Of a stretch of DNA of 64,000 bases, positions 44,992 to 55,341 are shown in pieces. The number at the start of each line of letters is the position of its first letter. Within the stretch, counting starts at the first letter, position 1. The notes below the pieces were generated by a model. The model ran no database searches and was not told where the DNA came from. It worked only from the letters and a program-made list of their open reading frames with translations. The stretch lies in contig NZ_VEEP01000005.1 of NCBI RefSeq assembly GCF_007678455.1, positions 170,380 through 234,379 on the forward strand. The letters run 5' to 3'. The DNA comes from Cytobacillus oceanisediminis 2691. Its GTDB lineage: Bacteria > Bacillota > Bacilli > Bacillales > Cytobacillaceae. Position numbers and translations under genes: made by a program.

Positions 44992-47406
44992 ATGTTGGTA
45001 TCATATAAATGGCTGCAGGAATATATCGATTTGGAAGGCGTATCTGCTGAAGAGCTTGCCGAAAAAATCACCAAAAGCGGCATCGAAGTAGAAGGCGTAG
45101 AAAAATTGAATGAAGGCTTGAAGGGCGTCGTTGTCGGGCATGTTCTTGAATGCGAGAAGCATCCAAATGCTGAAAAACTGAACAAGACACTTGTTGACAT
45201 CGGTACAGGTGAACCGGTACAAATCATCTGCGGCGCACCGAATGTCGGCAAAGGCCAAAAAGTGGCGGTTGCAACGGTTGGTGCTGTTCTGCCGGGCAAC
45301 TTCAAAATTAAAAAAGCAAAACTTCGCGGAGAAGAATCCCACGGGATGATTTGCTCACTTCAGGAACTTGGCATTGAAGGCAAGCTTGCGCCGAAAGAGT
45401 ATGCAGAAGGAATCTACAATTTCACTCCTGAGACAGAAATCGGCCAGGACGCTCTTGAAGTCTTAAACAGGGATGATGAAATCCTTGAGCTTGGTCTGAC
45501 GCCAAACCGTGCTGATGCGATGAGTATGCTTGGTGTTGCATACGAAGTTGGAGCCATCCTTGGAGAAGAAGTTAAGCTGCCAAATCCACAGCCTGAAACT
45601 TCATCAGAACAAGCAAGTAACTATATCAATGTGACAGTGGATGCAAAAGAAGATAATCCTCTATACGTTGCGAAAGTAATCAAGAATGTCAAAGTCGGTC
45701 CATCTCCAGTTTGGCTGCAAACAAGGCTGATGGCTGCAGGCATCCGTCCACACAATAACGTAGTTGATATCACAAACTTCATTTTATTGGAGTACGGACA
45801 GCCGCTACACGCATTCGATTACGATAAATTGGGCTCAAAAGAAATCCTTGTGCGCCGTGCGAAGGATGGCGAAGTGATTGAAACGCTTGATGATGTAAAA
45901 CGTATGTTGACTCCGGACCACCTGGTCATCACAAACGGTACTGAGCCAGTAGCTCTTGCAGGTGTCATGGGCGGAGCGAATTCAGAGGTCAGCAGTGACA
46001 CAACGACTGTCATGTTAGAGTCCGCTTATTTCACAGGAGGAGCGATCCGCAAAGCTTCAAAAGACCATGGCTTGCGCAGCGAAGCAAGCTCTCGCTATGA
46101 AAAAGGTGTGGATCCTGAGAGAGTCCGTCCTGCTGCAGAACGTGCTGCTGAACTAATGATCGAGCTTGCCGGCGGTGAAGTACTAGGCGGAGTTGTCGAA
46201 GCTGATGCTTTGGAGGTTAAGCCTGCAGTTGTTTCAACCACTCTTGGAAAAATCAATAAAGTTCTCGGTACAGAACTTGAAATGAAGCAGGTCGAAGAAA
46301 TTTTTGCCCGACTGAAGTTCGAAACTTCCGTCGACAATGAGACAATCACGGTGACTGTGCCGACGCGCCGCGGCGACATCACCATCGAGGAAGATTTAAT
46401 CGAAGAGGTAGGCCGTCTGTATGGCTATGACAATCTGCCGACTACTCTTCCTATAGGTCCATCCACACCTGGGCATCTTTCTGAATACCAGAAAAAACGC
46501 CGTGTGGTCCGCCGTTTCATGGAAGGAGCAGGCTTGTATCAGGCAGTCACTTATTCACTTACAAGCGCTGAAAAAGCAACACAGTATGCGTTGGACCAGC
46601 GCGAACCGGTTGAACTGGCAATGCCGATGAGTGAAGACCGAAGCCTTCTACGCCTGAGCATCGTGCCTCAGCTGCTGGAAGTGTTGAAATACAATAATGC
46701 TCGCCAGATTGATAGTGTCGCTGTTTATGAAACAGGAGCAGTCTTCCTGAAGAACAGCAATGACGAGCTGCCTGAAGAGCGAGAGCACCTGGCTGCCGCG
46801 ATCACTGGCCTGTGGGAAAGCCATCCATGGCAGGGCGAGAAGAAGCCTGTTGATTTCTTTGTTCTCAAAGGAATCGTTGAAGGTTTGTTTGCCAAGATTG
46901 GCCTAGAGAGCCAGCTTGGATTCCAGAAGGCTGAGCTTGATGGATTGCACCCAGGACGTACGGGTGAAATCTTGTTGAACGATAAAGTGATCGGCTTTAT
47001 CGGCCAGGTTCACCCAACCATGCAAAAATCACTCGACCTGAAAGAAACATATGTTTTTGAATTGTCGCTTAAAGCTCTGTTGGAAGCTGAAACGGCACCG
47101 CTTCAATACACAGCAATCCCGCGCTACCCATCGATCACAAGGGATATTGCCCTTGTTGTTGACAAAGGGACGGCAGCCGGTGACCTGGAGAAGATCATCA
47201 CCGAAGCTGGCGGATCACTTTTAAAAGAAGTAAATGTTTTCGATCTTTACGAAGGTGAAAAAATGGAGCAAGGCAAGAAGTCACTTGCGTTCTCCTTGAA
47301 ATACTTTGATCCAGAAAAGACACTGACAGATGAAGACATTGCAAAAGCACACAATAAAGTCCTTGCTGCACTTGAAGAAAAAGCTGGAGCAGTATTAAGA
47401 GGATAA
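44992..47406 (+). CDS. pheT: phenylalanyl-tRNA synthetase beta subunit
   Basis: Editing and structural subunit, 804 residues, as in B. subtilis. Domains in order: EMAP/OB tRNA-binding (about 40-155), B3/B4 editing domain (about 210-380), B5 (about 405-480), inactive class II-like core, and the C-terminal FDX anticodon domain ([13 protein letters not shown], about 710-804). Forms the alpha2beta2 enzyme with PheS and shares its T-box control. Confidence 0.98.
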   Translation: MLVSYKWLQEYIDLEGVSAEELAEKITKSGIEVEGVEKLNEGLKGVVVGHVLECEKHPNAEKLNKTLVDIGTGEPVQIICGAPNVGKGQKVAVATVGAVLPGNFKIKKAKLRGEESHGMICSLQELGIEGKLAPKEYAEGIYNFTPETEIGQDALEVLNRDDEILELGLTPNRADAMSMLGVAYEVGAILGEEVKLPNPQPETSSEQASNYINVTVDAKEDNPLYVAKVIKNVKVGPSPVWLQTRLMAAGIRPHNNVVDITNFILLEYGQPLHAFDYDKLGSKEILVRRAKDGEVIETLDDVKRMLTPDHLVITNGTEPVALAGVMGGANSEVSSDTTTVMLESAYFTGGAIRKASKDHGLRSEASSRYEKGVDPERVRPAAERAAELMIELAGGEVLGGVVEADALEVKPAVVSTTLGKINKVLGTELEMKQVEEIFARLKFETSVDNETITVTVPTRRGDITIEEDLIEEVGRLYGYDNLPTTLPIGPSTPGHLSEYQKKRRVVRRFMEGAGLYQAVTYSLTSAEKATQYALDQREPVELAMPMSEDRSLLRLSIVPQLLEVLKYNNARQIDSVAVYETGAVFLKNSNDELPEEREHLAAAITGLWESHPWQGEKKPVDFFVLKGIVEGLFAKIGLESQLGFQKAELDGLHPGRTGEILLNDKVIGFIGQVHPTMQKSLDLKETYVFELSLKALLEAETAPLQYTAIPRYPSITRDIALVVDKGTAAGDLEKIITEAGGSLLKEVNVFDLYEGEKMEQGKKSLAFSLKYFDPEKTLTDEDIAKAHNKVLAALEEKAGAVLRG

Positions 47407-47411
47407 ATGTT

Positions 47412-47440
47412 AAAAAGGCAGCCCACGGGCTGCCTTTTTA
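47412..47440 (+). terminator. intrinsic terminator after pheT
   Basis: AAAAAGGCAGCC/GGCTGCCTTTTT 12-bp stem with CACG loop. Confidence 0.9.
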
Positions 47441-47570
47441 TTATGGGATTCTGAGGGAGAATCGCGAAAATATAATCCAATGACCAGGTGGAAATCTTGG
47501 TGAATAGCTAATCAACCGAGAAAATCAACGTGATTACAGTCAATCATAGCGTTTGAACTCTGCTAGCGAT

Positions 47571-47645
47571 GGGATTCCGCGATCCAGCTAGGGATTCCCG
47601 CGAAACTTGATACTAATTCCGTGAAAATCCAGCATAATTCCGCGT
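47571..47645. repeat. degenerate tandem array, about 21-bp period
   Basis: ATTCCGCG-like words occur at 47574, 47594 (with one extra C), 47616 and 47637, that is 20, 22 and 21 bp apart. The period is the same as in the array at 42303 although the words differ. Confidence 0.65.
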
Positions 47646-47676
47646 ACTGGAAAAAACAGCTCATTTTTTCCAGTTT

Positions 47677-47756
47677 CCAGGTCAACACCCGAGTGATTTT
47701 CCAATTACCAGGTCAACACCCGAGCAAAAAATTCCAGCTTTCGTTTTACACCCGCG
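47677..47756. repeat. 17-bp direct repeat, two exact copies plus a decayed one
   Basis: CCAGGTCAACACCCGAG occurs at 47677-47693 and 47708-47724, 31 bp apart. TTACACCCGCG at about 47746-47756 is a third, weaker unit that covers the end of the rnhC coding region. Confidence 0.75.
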
Positions 47757-48675
47757 CAATCTTCTTCGCTTTTTCAGTATTAGCAAAATGAAGTTTGACG
47801 AACTCGGGCAGCACATCCACACCTTTTTCAAGAATCAGCCTGGCCGCTGCCTTATCAACTGCAGCGCCGGCGCCTTTTGGAATGGTGAAACCTGCGCGTT
47901 TACTAAGGTTTTCAAAATGTCGAACAAAAGCATAACGGGCAATCATCGATGCGGCTGCGACCCCTAGATGGATTCCTTCTGCCTTTGTGCTGAACAGGAC
48001 ATTTTCCCGGATGATTTGACGTTGGCCTTTCAAATGTGCAAAATAAATAGGTTCTTTAGCGAATTCATCAATCAGGATCGCTTCCGGTTTTTCTGGGGCG
48101 ATTTTATCAAGAACATGGTTGATGGCCTGATTGTGCAGCAGGGCTTTCATCTTCCCTTGTGACATGCCCTTCATTTGCATCTGGTTGTATTTTTCATTAT
48201 GTAAGGTCAGCAGGCTGTGAGGCAAAAAGGTGACTAGCTGTCTCGCAATCTCAATGATCTTATCGTCCTTGAGATTCTTGGAATCCTGGACTCCAAGCTC
48301 TTTCAGCACAGGTATATCCTGTCTCCTGACATAGGCGGCGACAACCGTGATCGGACCGAAATAGTCGCCGGTGCCCACCTCATCCGAACCGATGATCGCC
48401 ATTTCCCCGATATTTTTCGGCAAATGGGCTCCCGGTGCTGGCGCAGCACTTTTTTTAGCTGCAGGTGCTGATGCAGTGCCCCACTTTGCTGCTTCACTTT
48501 CTCCATCTTTCCCCTGGAATAAAACTTTTCCTGATTTATAGGCAGTGATCGCACAGGAAGGTGTTTTTGCGGCAAAAACACTGCCGGGCGGAAGTTTATC
48601 GATCAGGAACTTGCTGTAATATTCTTTCATCTTTCTGATTTCTTCCGGTTTTTTCTGAAGGACACTATTTCCCAT
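47746..48675 (-). CDS. rnhC: ribonuclease HIII
   Basis: Removes RNA from RNA-DNA hybrids. The 309-residue protein has the N-terminal substrate-binding domain of RNase HIII, then the catalytic core with GSDEVGTGDYFGP (Asp-Glu pair), GVQDSKNL and ILIDEFAKEP. ATG 48675 (MGNSVLQKKPEE) follows AAGGAG by 9 bp; an in-frame start at 48705 has no ribosome site. It is divergent from zapA. Confidence 0.95.
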   Translation of the reverse strand: MGNSVLQKKPEEIRKMKEYYSKFLIDKLPPGSVFAAKTPSCAITAYKSGKVLFQGKDGESEAAKWGTASAPAAKKSAAPAPGAHLPKNIGEMAIIGSDEVGTGDYFGPITVVAAYVRRQDIPVLKELGVQDSKNLKDDKIIEIARQLVTFLPHSLLTLHNEKYNQMQMKGMSQGKMKALLHNQAINHVLDKIAPEKPEAILIDEFAKEPIYFAHLKGQRQIIRENVLFSTKAEGIHLGVAAASMIARYAFVRHFENLSKRAGFTIPKGAGAAVDKAAARLILEKGVDVLPEFVKLHFANTEKAKKIARV

Positions 48676-48804
48676 GGCTCTACACTCCTTGTTAAAGTTA
48701 GACATTTTCTTCCAAAAACCATATCAATCTGACAGGCAACTACTTCCCAGCGTTTTACGTTCATGATATAGTATAGAATAGGATTCTTATGAATGGGGGC
48801 ATAA

Positions 48805-49068
48805 ATGTTGTCAGACACAAAAAAAAATCGGTCGACTGTCGATATATATGGACAGCAATATACAATAGTCGGCATAGAAAGCACCAGCCATATCCGGCTC
48901 ATTGCCTCAATGGTAGATGATAAAATGCGGGAAATCGGTTCAGCGAATCCTTCACTTGATACTAGTAAATTAGCTGTGTTGACGGCTGTGAATGCTGTTA
49001 ATGATTACATAAAAATGAAAGATCGTGTTGAATCGCTCGAAGCGGAAATTAAAAGGCTAAAGGACTGA
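48805..49068 (+). CDS. zapA: cell division protein ZapA
   Basis: Promotes FtsZ bundling at the division ring. The 87-residue protein has the ZapA fold ([30 protein letters not shown]) and a C-terminal coiled coil ([20 protein letters not shown]). ATG 48805 follows ATGGGGGC. cvpA starts 7 bp after its stop. Confidence 0.95.
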   Translation: MLSDTKKNRSTVDIYGQQYTIVGIESTSHIRLIASMVDDKMREIGSANPSLDTSKLAVLTAVNAVNDYIKMKDRVESLEAEIKRLKD

Positions 49069-49075
49069 ATAATTC

Positions 49076-49618
49076 ATGCTTGATCTTGCTGTTTTGGCTA
49101 TATTGGTCATGGGCTTCATTGTAGGACTGAAGAGGGGGTTCATCCTGCAAACCATCCATTTGGCCGGTTTCATCGCAGCTTTCGTTGTTGCGTACCTATA
49201 TTACGACCAGCTTGCTCCCAAGCTGACTCTATGGATTCCATATCCGAACCTCGGCAGCAATTCTACATTGAATCTCATATTTGAGAATGCCAATTTAGAA
49301 GATGCCTATTATCGGGCTATCGCGTTTGCGGCTATCTTTTTCGCGGTGAAAATCCTGCTCCAGATTATCGGATCCATGCTTGATTTTGTGGCACACCTGC
49401 CAATCCTGAAGCAGTTGAATGTCTGGGCAGGAGGGTTTCTAGGTTTTATCGAAGTTTACCTGCTGCTGTTCATCGTTCTTTACATTGCAGCCCTGCTGCC
49501 AATCCAGGCGATCCAGGGACCATTGAACGATTCAATTCTAGCCGAAAACATCATAAAAAATACGCCGGTATTCTCTCAGCAAATCAAGCAACTCTGGATT
49601 GAATACATGGCTGCATAA
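49076..49618 (+). CDS. cvpA: CvpA family membrane protein (YshB)
   Basis: A 180-residue protein with four membrane segments (about residues 2-20, 27-47, 78-100, 118-142) and the family GLKRGFILQ start. Named after colicin V production in E. coli; its molecular function is not settled. It is co-transcribed with zapA and ends at a terminator that overlaps the stop codon. Confidence 0.88.
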   Translation: MLDLAVLAILVMGFIVGLKRGFILQTIHLAGFIAAFVVAYLYYDQLAPKLTLWIPYPNLGSNSTLNLIFENANLEDAYYRAIAFAAIFFAVKILLQIIGSMLDFVAHLPILKQLNVWAGGFLGFIEVYLLLFIVLYIAALLPIQAIQGPLNDSILAENIIKNTPVFSQQIKQLWIEYMAA

Positions 49619-49646
49619 CTTCTCTATTGCGGAGAAGTTTTTTTTA
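49617..49646 (+). terminator. intrinsic terminator after cvpA
   Basis: AACTTCTC/GAGAAGTT stem followed by eight T; the left arm begins inside the cvpA stop. Confidence 0.88.
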
Positions 49647-49765
49647 TCGTGCCGAAAAGTTTTCATTTAATTTCACAGTGGGGCTTGTTTTCTATAAAAT
49701 AGAAGACAATGACCAAGTCCGGGTTATAAAAAACGGTCGAGAAATCGAAAAGGCAGGTGGAGTTC

Positions 49766-51487
49766 ATGTCTGTTAATAAAAAGGATATCGTGCAATTACT
49801 TGAAACTATTGCTATATATATGGAATTAAAAGGTGAAAACCCATTTAAAGTATCCGCGTTCCGAAAAGCTGCGGCAGCTCTGGAGGGTGATGAACGGAGC
49901 ATGTCGGAAATAGGCGATCTGACTGAACTCAAAGGAATTGGCAAAGGCACTGCAGGAGTCATCCAGGAGTTCATGGAAACAGGTCAGTCGACCGAGCTGA
50001 AAGAATTACAGGAAGAGGTACCGAGCGGTCTCATTCCGTTGCTGCAGCTGCCTGGAATGGGCGGCAAAAAAATCGCCAAGCTGTATAAAGAACTGGGTGT
50101 GGAGAGTATCCATGACCTGGAGGAAGCTGCGAAGGCGGGGAAAATCCAGGACCTCGCAGGATTTGGCAAAAAATCAGAAGAAAAGATTCTCGCTGCGGTT
50201 GAAAATTTTGGTACGAGACCGGAAAGGCTTCCGCTTGCCTATATGCTTCCGGTTGCTGAATTAATTGAATCGTATCTTCAAAAGATAAAAGATATCGAAC
50301 AATTTTCAAGAGCGGGCAGCTTGCGGAGGATGAGAGAGACAATAAAGGACCTGGATTTTATCATCGCTTCCACTGATCCGTCTGCTGTTAAGGACGAGCT
50401 GGTCAGGCTTCCAAAAATCAAAGAAATCATTGCTGCAGGCGATACGAAGGTTTCTGTTACCCTTGGGCTTGATTATGATGTCAATGTGGATTTCCGTCTT
50501 GTTGATCCTGAGGAATTCGCGACAGCCCTCCACCATTTTACCGGCTCAAAGGACCACAATGTGAGAATGCGGCAGCTGGCGAAGGAAAAAGGAGAGAAAA
50601 TCAGCGAATATGGTGTGGAGAACGTAGAGACGGGGGAAGTCACCACATTCAAGTCAGAAGAGGAATTTTATCAATATTTTGGACTTCCTTTCGTTCCGCC
50701 AGAATTGCGGGAGGACGGCTCGGAAGTTGAGTTATACAAAAAAGATCTGGAACTCATTACACTTGATGCCATCAATGGGGATCTTCATATGCACTCAACA
50801 TGGAGCGATGGCGGCCATTCAATTGAAGAAATGGCGATGGAATGTATTGCGAGAGGATATAAATACATGGCCATCACCGACCATTCACAGTATCTGAAGG
50901 TAGCGAACGGCTTGACGCCCGAACGCTTAAGGAAGCAAATGGAAGAAGTGAAAGAACTGAATAAGAAATTCGATGACTTCACGATTTTGACGGGAATTGA
51001 AATGGATATTTTGCCGGATGGAACACTGGATTTCGAGGATGAACTGCTTGCTGACCTGGATTTGGTTATCGCATCGATCCATTCCTCTTTTTCACAGCCT
51101 GTAGAAAAAATCATGAATCGGCTGAAGACTGCTTTAGAGAATGCACATGTTGATATCATCGCCCATCCAACTGGACGGCTGATTGGCCGCAGGGAGGGGT
51201 ATTCTGTTGATATCGATATGCTGATCAAACTCGCGAAGGAAACGAATACGGCGCTTGAACTGAACGCCAATCCTAACAGGCTTGATCTTGCGGCGGAGTA
51301 CCTAAAAAAAGCGCAGGATGAAGGCGTTAAAATCGTCATCAATACGGACGCGCATAAAGTGGACACGCTGGAACACATGGAAATTGGCGTAACGGCCGCC
51401 AGAAAGGGATGGATCAAGAAATCATCTGTCCTGAATGCTTTGGACTTGAAAGGTTTGCTAGATTTCCTGCACGGCCGGGATCAATAA
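49766..51487 (+). CDS. polX: DNA polymerase/3'-5' exonuclease PolX
   Basis: Family X repair polymerase fused to a PHP nuclease, 573 residues. The N-terminal helix-hairpin-helix 8-kDa domain (ELKGIGKGTAGVIQEF) is followed by the polymerase palm (SRAGSLRRMRETIKDLDFIIAS, with G-S and D-x-D) and the PHP domain from about residue 335 (GDLHMHSTWSDGGHS, TDHSQYLKVANG, EMDILPDG, AHPTGRLIGRR, NTDAHKVD), which binds metals for 3'-5' exonuclease. ATG 49766 is taken over GTG 49757 because it leaves GGTGGAG upstream. Confidence 0.96.
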   Translation: MSVNKKDIVQLLETIAIYMELKGENPFKVSAFRKAAAALEGDERSMSEIGDLTELKGIGKGTAGVIQEFMETGQSTELKELQEEVPSGLIPLLQLPGMGGKKIAKLYKELGVESIHDLEEAAKAGKIQDLAGFGKKSEEKILAAVENFGTRPERLPLAYMLPVAELIESYLQKIKDIEQFSRAGSLRRMRETIKDLDFIIASTDPSAVKDELVRLPKIKEIIAAGDTKVSVTLGLDYDVNVDFRLVDPEEFATALHHFTGSKDHNVRMRQLAKEKGEKISEYGVENVETGEVTTFKSEEEFYQYFGLPFVPPELREDGSEVELYKKDLELITLDAINGDLHMHSTWSDGGHSIEEMAMECIARGYKYMAITDHSQYLKVANGLTPERLRKQMEEVKELNKKFDDFTILTGIEMDILPDGTLDFEDELLADLDLVIASIHSSFSQPVEKIMNRLKTALENAHVDIIAHPTGRLIGRREGYSVDIDMLIKLAKETNTALELNANPNRLDLAAEYLKKAQDEGVKIVINTDAHKVDTLEHMEIGVTAARKGWIKKSSVLNALDLKGLLDFLHGRDQ

Positions 51488-51514
51488 GGGAATTTTAATT
51501 CTTTTGTAGAAATG

Positions 51515-51873
51515 TCTAGCTTCAGCGCATAGCCCCTCGAGACGCTTGTCTAGCTGCGGCTCCTAACTCCTCGAGACGTTTCGGTCCTGCCAATGAAGTC
51601 AAAGAACGACTTCACTGGCAGGCCCTCCAACGCTTGTCGGAGTTGGGCAGTCGCCTCCGCTTTTCGAATTGTCTAGTGTCGCCTCCTAGAAACTCCGAAA
51701 CTTCAACTCCGCCGGCAGAAGCAAAAGCGCTTCTTTGTCGGAGTCTCCAGTTTCTGCGTTTCTGGTCAGTCGGCTATACTTTTCGATTTCGGTCCTGGCA
51801 ATGAAGTCAAAGAGCGACTTCACTTCCAGGACCTCCAGCGCTTGTCGGGGCTGACCAAAGCGCTTAAGCTTTG
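51515..51873 (+). repeat. GC-rich dispersed repeat, copy 3 (full)
   Basis: About 355 bp between polX and mutS2. Two related halves each contain a TCTAG...CCTC part and a GAAGTC-N7-GACTTC hairpin unit; copy 1 resembles this unit with the middle removed, copy 2 is its inverse. The three copies keep the same spurious - strand reading frame (EIEKYSRLPRNAETGDSDKE or a close variant). Confidence 0.85.
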
Positions 51874-51910
51874 CTAATAACCTTCGCTTAGGAAGAAGGA
51901 GGAAATTTTT

Positions 51911-54265
51911 GTGCAGCAACGAGTTTTGAAAACATTGGAATTTGATAAAATCAGGAGCCAGCTGGTAGAACATACATCATCCTCATTGGGGCGGGAAAAG
52001 GCAGTAGCCCTGTTGCCTTCGGTCGATTTTGACGAGGTTTCCCGTTTGCAGGAGGAAACAGATGAAGCAGCAAAGGTTCTAAGGCTAAAAGGGAATATAC
52101 CGTTAGGCGGCATTCACGACATCAGGCCACATGTGAAAAGATCGCAGATTGGCGGGACGCTCAGTCCCCTTGAGCTGGTGCAGGTGGCAAGCACGGTGCA
52201 TGCCAGCAGACAGATGAAGCGTTTCGTCGAAGATCTTCAGGAAGTGACCGAAGTGCCGATTTTGCTGAGCTACACTGAAGGCATCATCGTACTGGCGAAC
52301 CTGGAGGAGTCGATCAGGAATGCAATCGATGAAGGCGGCGAAGTTCTTGATGGCGCGAGTGAAGCACTTAGGTCGCTCCGTCAGCAAATGCGGACAAGAG
52401 AATCAAGGGTACGGGAGAAACTGGAGAGCATGATCCGCTCATCAAGTGCTTCAAAAATGCTCTCTGATGCCATCATCACCATCAGAAATGATCGATTCGT
52501 CATTCCGGTCAAGCAGGAATACCGATCCCATTACGGCGGCATTATCCATGACCAGAGTTCTTCTGGCCAGACGCTGTTCATCGAACCACAATCGGTTGTC
52601 CAGCTGAATAATGAGCTGCAGAACATCCGGGTAAAAGAACAGCAGGAAATTGAACGGATTTTGTCTGAGCTTTCAGCCCTGACCGCTGAGCATCATGATG
52701 AGCTCCTGGAGATCGTGGTCATCATGGCCGAGCTTGATTTCATGTTTGCGAAGGCCCGATACGGAAGCAAGATCAAGGGTTCGAAGCCAATCGTCAATGA
52801 CGAAGGCCGAATCAATCTTTTTCAGGCAAGGCACCCATTGATTTCAATAGACGAAGTTGTCCCGAACAGCATCACTTTAGGAAGTGACTATACGACGATT
52901 GTCATCACCGGCCCAAATACCGGGGGTAAAACTGTTACATTGAAGACAGTCGGCCTTTGTACACTCATGGCCCAGGCCGGATTGCAAATCCCTGCGCTTG
53001 ATGGGTCGGAAATCGCTGTATTTGGTTCAGTATACGCGGATATCGGGGATGAACAATCAATTGAGCAAAGCTTAAGTACCTTTTCGTCCCATATGGTCAA
53101 TATCGTGGAAATCCTAAATAAGGTGGACTATAACAGTCTTGTGCTTTTCGATGAACTTGGAGCCGGAACCGACCCGCAGGAAGGTGCTGCCCTTGCAATA
53201 TCAATCCTCGATGAAGTATACAAGTGCGGAGCAAGAGTCATTGCGACAACCCATTATCCAGAGCTGAAGGCATATGGCTATAATCGCGAGGGTGTCATCA
53301 ATGCCAGCGTAGAGTTCGATGTCGAAACACTGAGCCCGACTTATAAACTCCTGATTGGTGTACCGGGACGAAGCAATGCCTTCGAGATTTCAAAGAGACT
53401 GGGACTGAAGGATTCTGTCATCGAAACAGCAAGGTCTTATATCAGCGCTGACAGCAATGAGGTTGAAAATATGATTGCTTCCCTGGAATCCAGCCGCAAG
53501 CAGGCGGAAAAGGACAGGGATGAGGCCCACCAGCTTCTGAAGGATGCCGAAAACCTTCATAGAGACATGCAGAAGCAGATGGCTGAATATTATCAGAAAA
53601 AAGAGGAACTTGCTGATAAAGCAAAAGTCAAAGCGGCATCCATCGTGGAAAAAGCAAAGGATGAAGCAGAAGAAGTCATTCGTGAGCTCCGGAAGCTGAG
53701 ACTGGAAAAAGGGGCTGAAATCAAAGAGCATGAATTGATTGATGCCAAAAGGCGCCTAAGTGAGGCAACACCAGAGCTAAGCCAGGTAAAGAATGCTGGC
53801 AAAGCGAAGTCTGCCCGCCATGAATTCAAGCCTGGGGATGAGGTCAATGTTCTGACCTTTGGCCAAAAAGGGCACCTGGTGGACCGCGTAAATGATAAAG
53901 AATGGCAAGTACAGATTGGCATTCTTAAAATGAAAGTGAAAGAGTCTGATATGGAATATATCAATACGCCTAAGCCGGTGGAAACTAGACCGGTTGCCAC
54001 CGTGAAAGGGAAGGACTTCCATGTAGGCCTTGAGCTTGACCTAAGAGGAGAGCGCTATGAAGATGCGCTTATGAGAGTCGAGAAATATATTGATGATGCC
54101 CTGCTTGCCGGCTACCCGCGCGTTAACATCATCCACGGAAAAGGAACAGGAGCCTTAAGGCAGGGAGTCCAGGAATATCTGCGCAACCATCGCTCCGTCA
54201 AGAAAATCCGCTTCGGAGACGCTGGAGAAGGCGGAACAGGTGTAACGGTAGTGGAATTCAAATAA
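51911..54265 (+). CDS. mutS2: MutS2 endonuclease/ATPase
   Basis: MutS-family protein of 784 residues without the mismatch-reading domain. Lever/clamp helices come first, then the ATPase with Walker [11 protein letters not shown] and Walker [18 protein letters not shown], a long coiled coil (about 510-640), a KOW-like region, and the C-terminal Smr nuclease domain ([25 protein letters not shown]). It acts in suppressing recombination and, in B. subtilis, in rescuing collided ribosomes. The start is GTG 51911 after GAAGGAGGA. Confidence 0.96.
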   Translation: MQQRVLKTLEFDKIRSQLVEHTSSSLGREKAVALLPSVDFDEVSRLQEETDEAAKVLRLKGNIPLGGIHDIRPHVKRSQIGGTLSPLELVQVASTVHASRQMKRFVEDLQEVTEVPILLSYTEGIIVLANLEESIRNAIDEGGEVLDGASEALRSLRQQMRTRESRVREKLESMIRSSSASKMLSDAIITIRNDRFVIPVKQEYRSHYGGIIHDQSSSGQTLFIEPQSVVQLNNELQNIRVKEQQEIERILSELSALTAEHHDELLEIVVIMAELDFMFAKARYGSKIKGSKPIVNDEGRINLFQARHPLISIDEVVPNSITLGSDYTTIVITGPNTGGKTVTLKTVGLCTLMAQAGLQIPALDGSEIAVFGSVYADIGDEQSIEQSLSTFSSHMVNIVEILNKVDYNSLVLFDELGAGTDPQEGAALAISILDEVYKCGARVIATTHYPELKAYGYNREGVINASVEFDVETLSPTYKLLIGVPGRSNAFEISKRLGLKDSVIETARSYISADSNEVENMIASLESSRKQAEKDRDEAHQLLKDAENLHRDMQKQMAEYYQKKEELADKAKVKAASIVEKAKDEAEEVIRELRKLRLEKGAEIKEHELIDAKRRLSEATPELSQVKNAGKAKSARHEFKPGDEVNVLTFGQKGHLVDRVNDKEWQVQIGILKMKVKESDMEYINTPKPVETRPVATVKGKDFHVGLELDLRGERYEDALMRVEKYIDDALLAGYPRVNIIHGKGTGALRQGVQEYLRNHRSVKKIRFGDAGEGGTGVTVVEFK

Positions 54266-54284
54266 TGACACGATAAAGAAATGG

Positions 54285-54581
54285 CTCTGTTAAAGCCCAA
54301 TGTTGATTTTGCACCTGTTGATTGTAGTGGAAGGCGCGTAGACTCCTCCGAAAATGCTAACGCATTTCCATCGTGCGTGGGCAGATTCGAGGAAGCTGTT
54401 CAGTGTCCTGCGGGCGCAGCTGGTCAGGTGAGACCCCGCAGGAGCAAAGCGACGAGGAGGCTCAGCGCCAGCCAAGAAGAATTTGGTCTTTGAAAAAGCT
54501 GGCACTTGAGCTTTTTCATAATTCTTCCCCCGCGGAAAGCGAAGCGCCTGGAACGAAAATCAACAGTCTTGTTTAACAGAG
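54285..54581. mobile_element. 297-bp inverted-repeat element (Bacillaceae interspersed repeat)
   Basis: The ends are imperfect 26-bp inverted repeats: both start CTCTGTTAAA and both have TGTTGATTTT as the inner ten bases. The inside holds the GC-rich palindromic sequence common as an intergenic repeat in Bacillaceae (GTGGAAGGCGCG..., GTGAGACCCCGCAGGAGC..., GCGGAAAGCGAAGCGCCTGG). No protein is supported. It lies between mutS2 and yshE. Confidence 0.75.
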
Positions 54582-54653
54582 AAAAAAATATTAATCCACT
54601 CCAGAAACCATTATAATAGGCTTAGGGGTAAAATATATTCAGGGAGATTGGAC

Positions 54654-55058
54654 ATGAAGCATTTCTGGGAAAATGAATATGTAGTGACAGCAGGTTATTA
54701 CAGTGTGGCGATTCTCTGCATGGTTGTATTCCTGGCTGTCTTTGAATTGGTCACTAAATACCGGAACTGGGATGAAATCAAAAAGGGGAATATTTCAGTC
54801 GCGATGGCAACCGGAGGGAAAATCTTCGGTGTAGCCAATATCTTCCGCCATTCTATCAACCAGCATGATTCACTTCTCACGATGGTTGGCTGGGGAGTTT
54901 TCGGCTTCTTGCTGCTTTTGATTGGATACTTTATTTTTGAATTCCTGACACCGAAGTTCAACATCGATATAGAAATAGAAAATGACAACCGTGCAGTTGG
55001 CCTGATTTCCATGGTCATCTCTATCGGCCTGTCGTATATCATCGGGGCGGGAATTTAA
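54654..55058 (+). CDS. yshE: DUF350 membrane protein YshE
   Basis: A 134-residue protein with four membrane segments (about residues 14-33, 50-70, 78-98, 112-133), matching DUF350/YshE. Function unknown. ATG 54654 is preferred to TTG 54648 because GGGAG lies 7 bp before it. A 27-codon gene with a strong ribosome site follows after 18 bp. Confidence 0.85.
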   Translation: MKHFWENEYVVTAGYYSVAILCMVVFLAVFELVTKYRNWDEIKKGNISVAMATGGKIFGVANIFRHSINQHDSLLTMVGWGVFGFLLLLIGYFIFEFLTPKFNIDIEIENDNRAVGLISMVISIGLSYIIGAGI

Positions 55059-55076
55059 TCAGGAGGATCAGAACAG

Positions 55077-55160
55077 ATGGAAAAACTGGCAAAAATCTTG
55101 CTGATCCTATGCGGAGTCTTTCTGTTGGTCGGCATCATCTATATGATGTTTTTTGCATAA
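55077..55160 (+). CDS. 27-residue single-pass membrane peptide
   Basis: ATG 55077 with AGGAGG 8-9 bp upstream encodes MEKLAKILLILCGVFLLVGI followed by IYMMFFA and TAA. One membrane helix fills nearly the whole peptide. It lies in the same transcript as yshE, before the terminator at 55169, so it is probably expressed. I do not know a homologue. Confidence 0.65.
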   Translation: MEKLAKILLILCGVFLLVGIIYMMFFA

Positions 55161-55168
55161 AACTGTAG

Positions 55169-55195
55169 AAAACCGCCTTTTATGGCGGTTTTTTT
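55169..55195 (+). terminator. intrinsic terminator after the yshE operon
   Basis: AAAACCGCC/GGCGGTTTT 9-bp stem, 6-nt loop and T-run. Confidence 0.92.
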
Positions 55196-55268
55196 AATGG
55201 GCAAAATGAACGCTATCTGATTATTTTTTGGGTGTTTGTCCCTATTATCCTACAAAAAACTATTCTAA

Positions 55269-55297
55269 TTGTCATAAAAAGACCATTATATTATAAT
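55269..55297 (+). promoter_or_regulatory. lcfA promoter
   Basis: TTGTCA (55269-55274) and TATAAT (55292-55297), 17 bp apart. I find no FadR box here. Confidence 0.75.
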
Positions 55298-55341
55298 GGG
55301 AGATAGAATTTTCAAAAAATTTTAAATAAGGAGGCGTCAAG

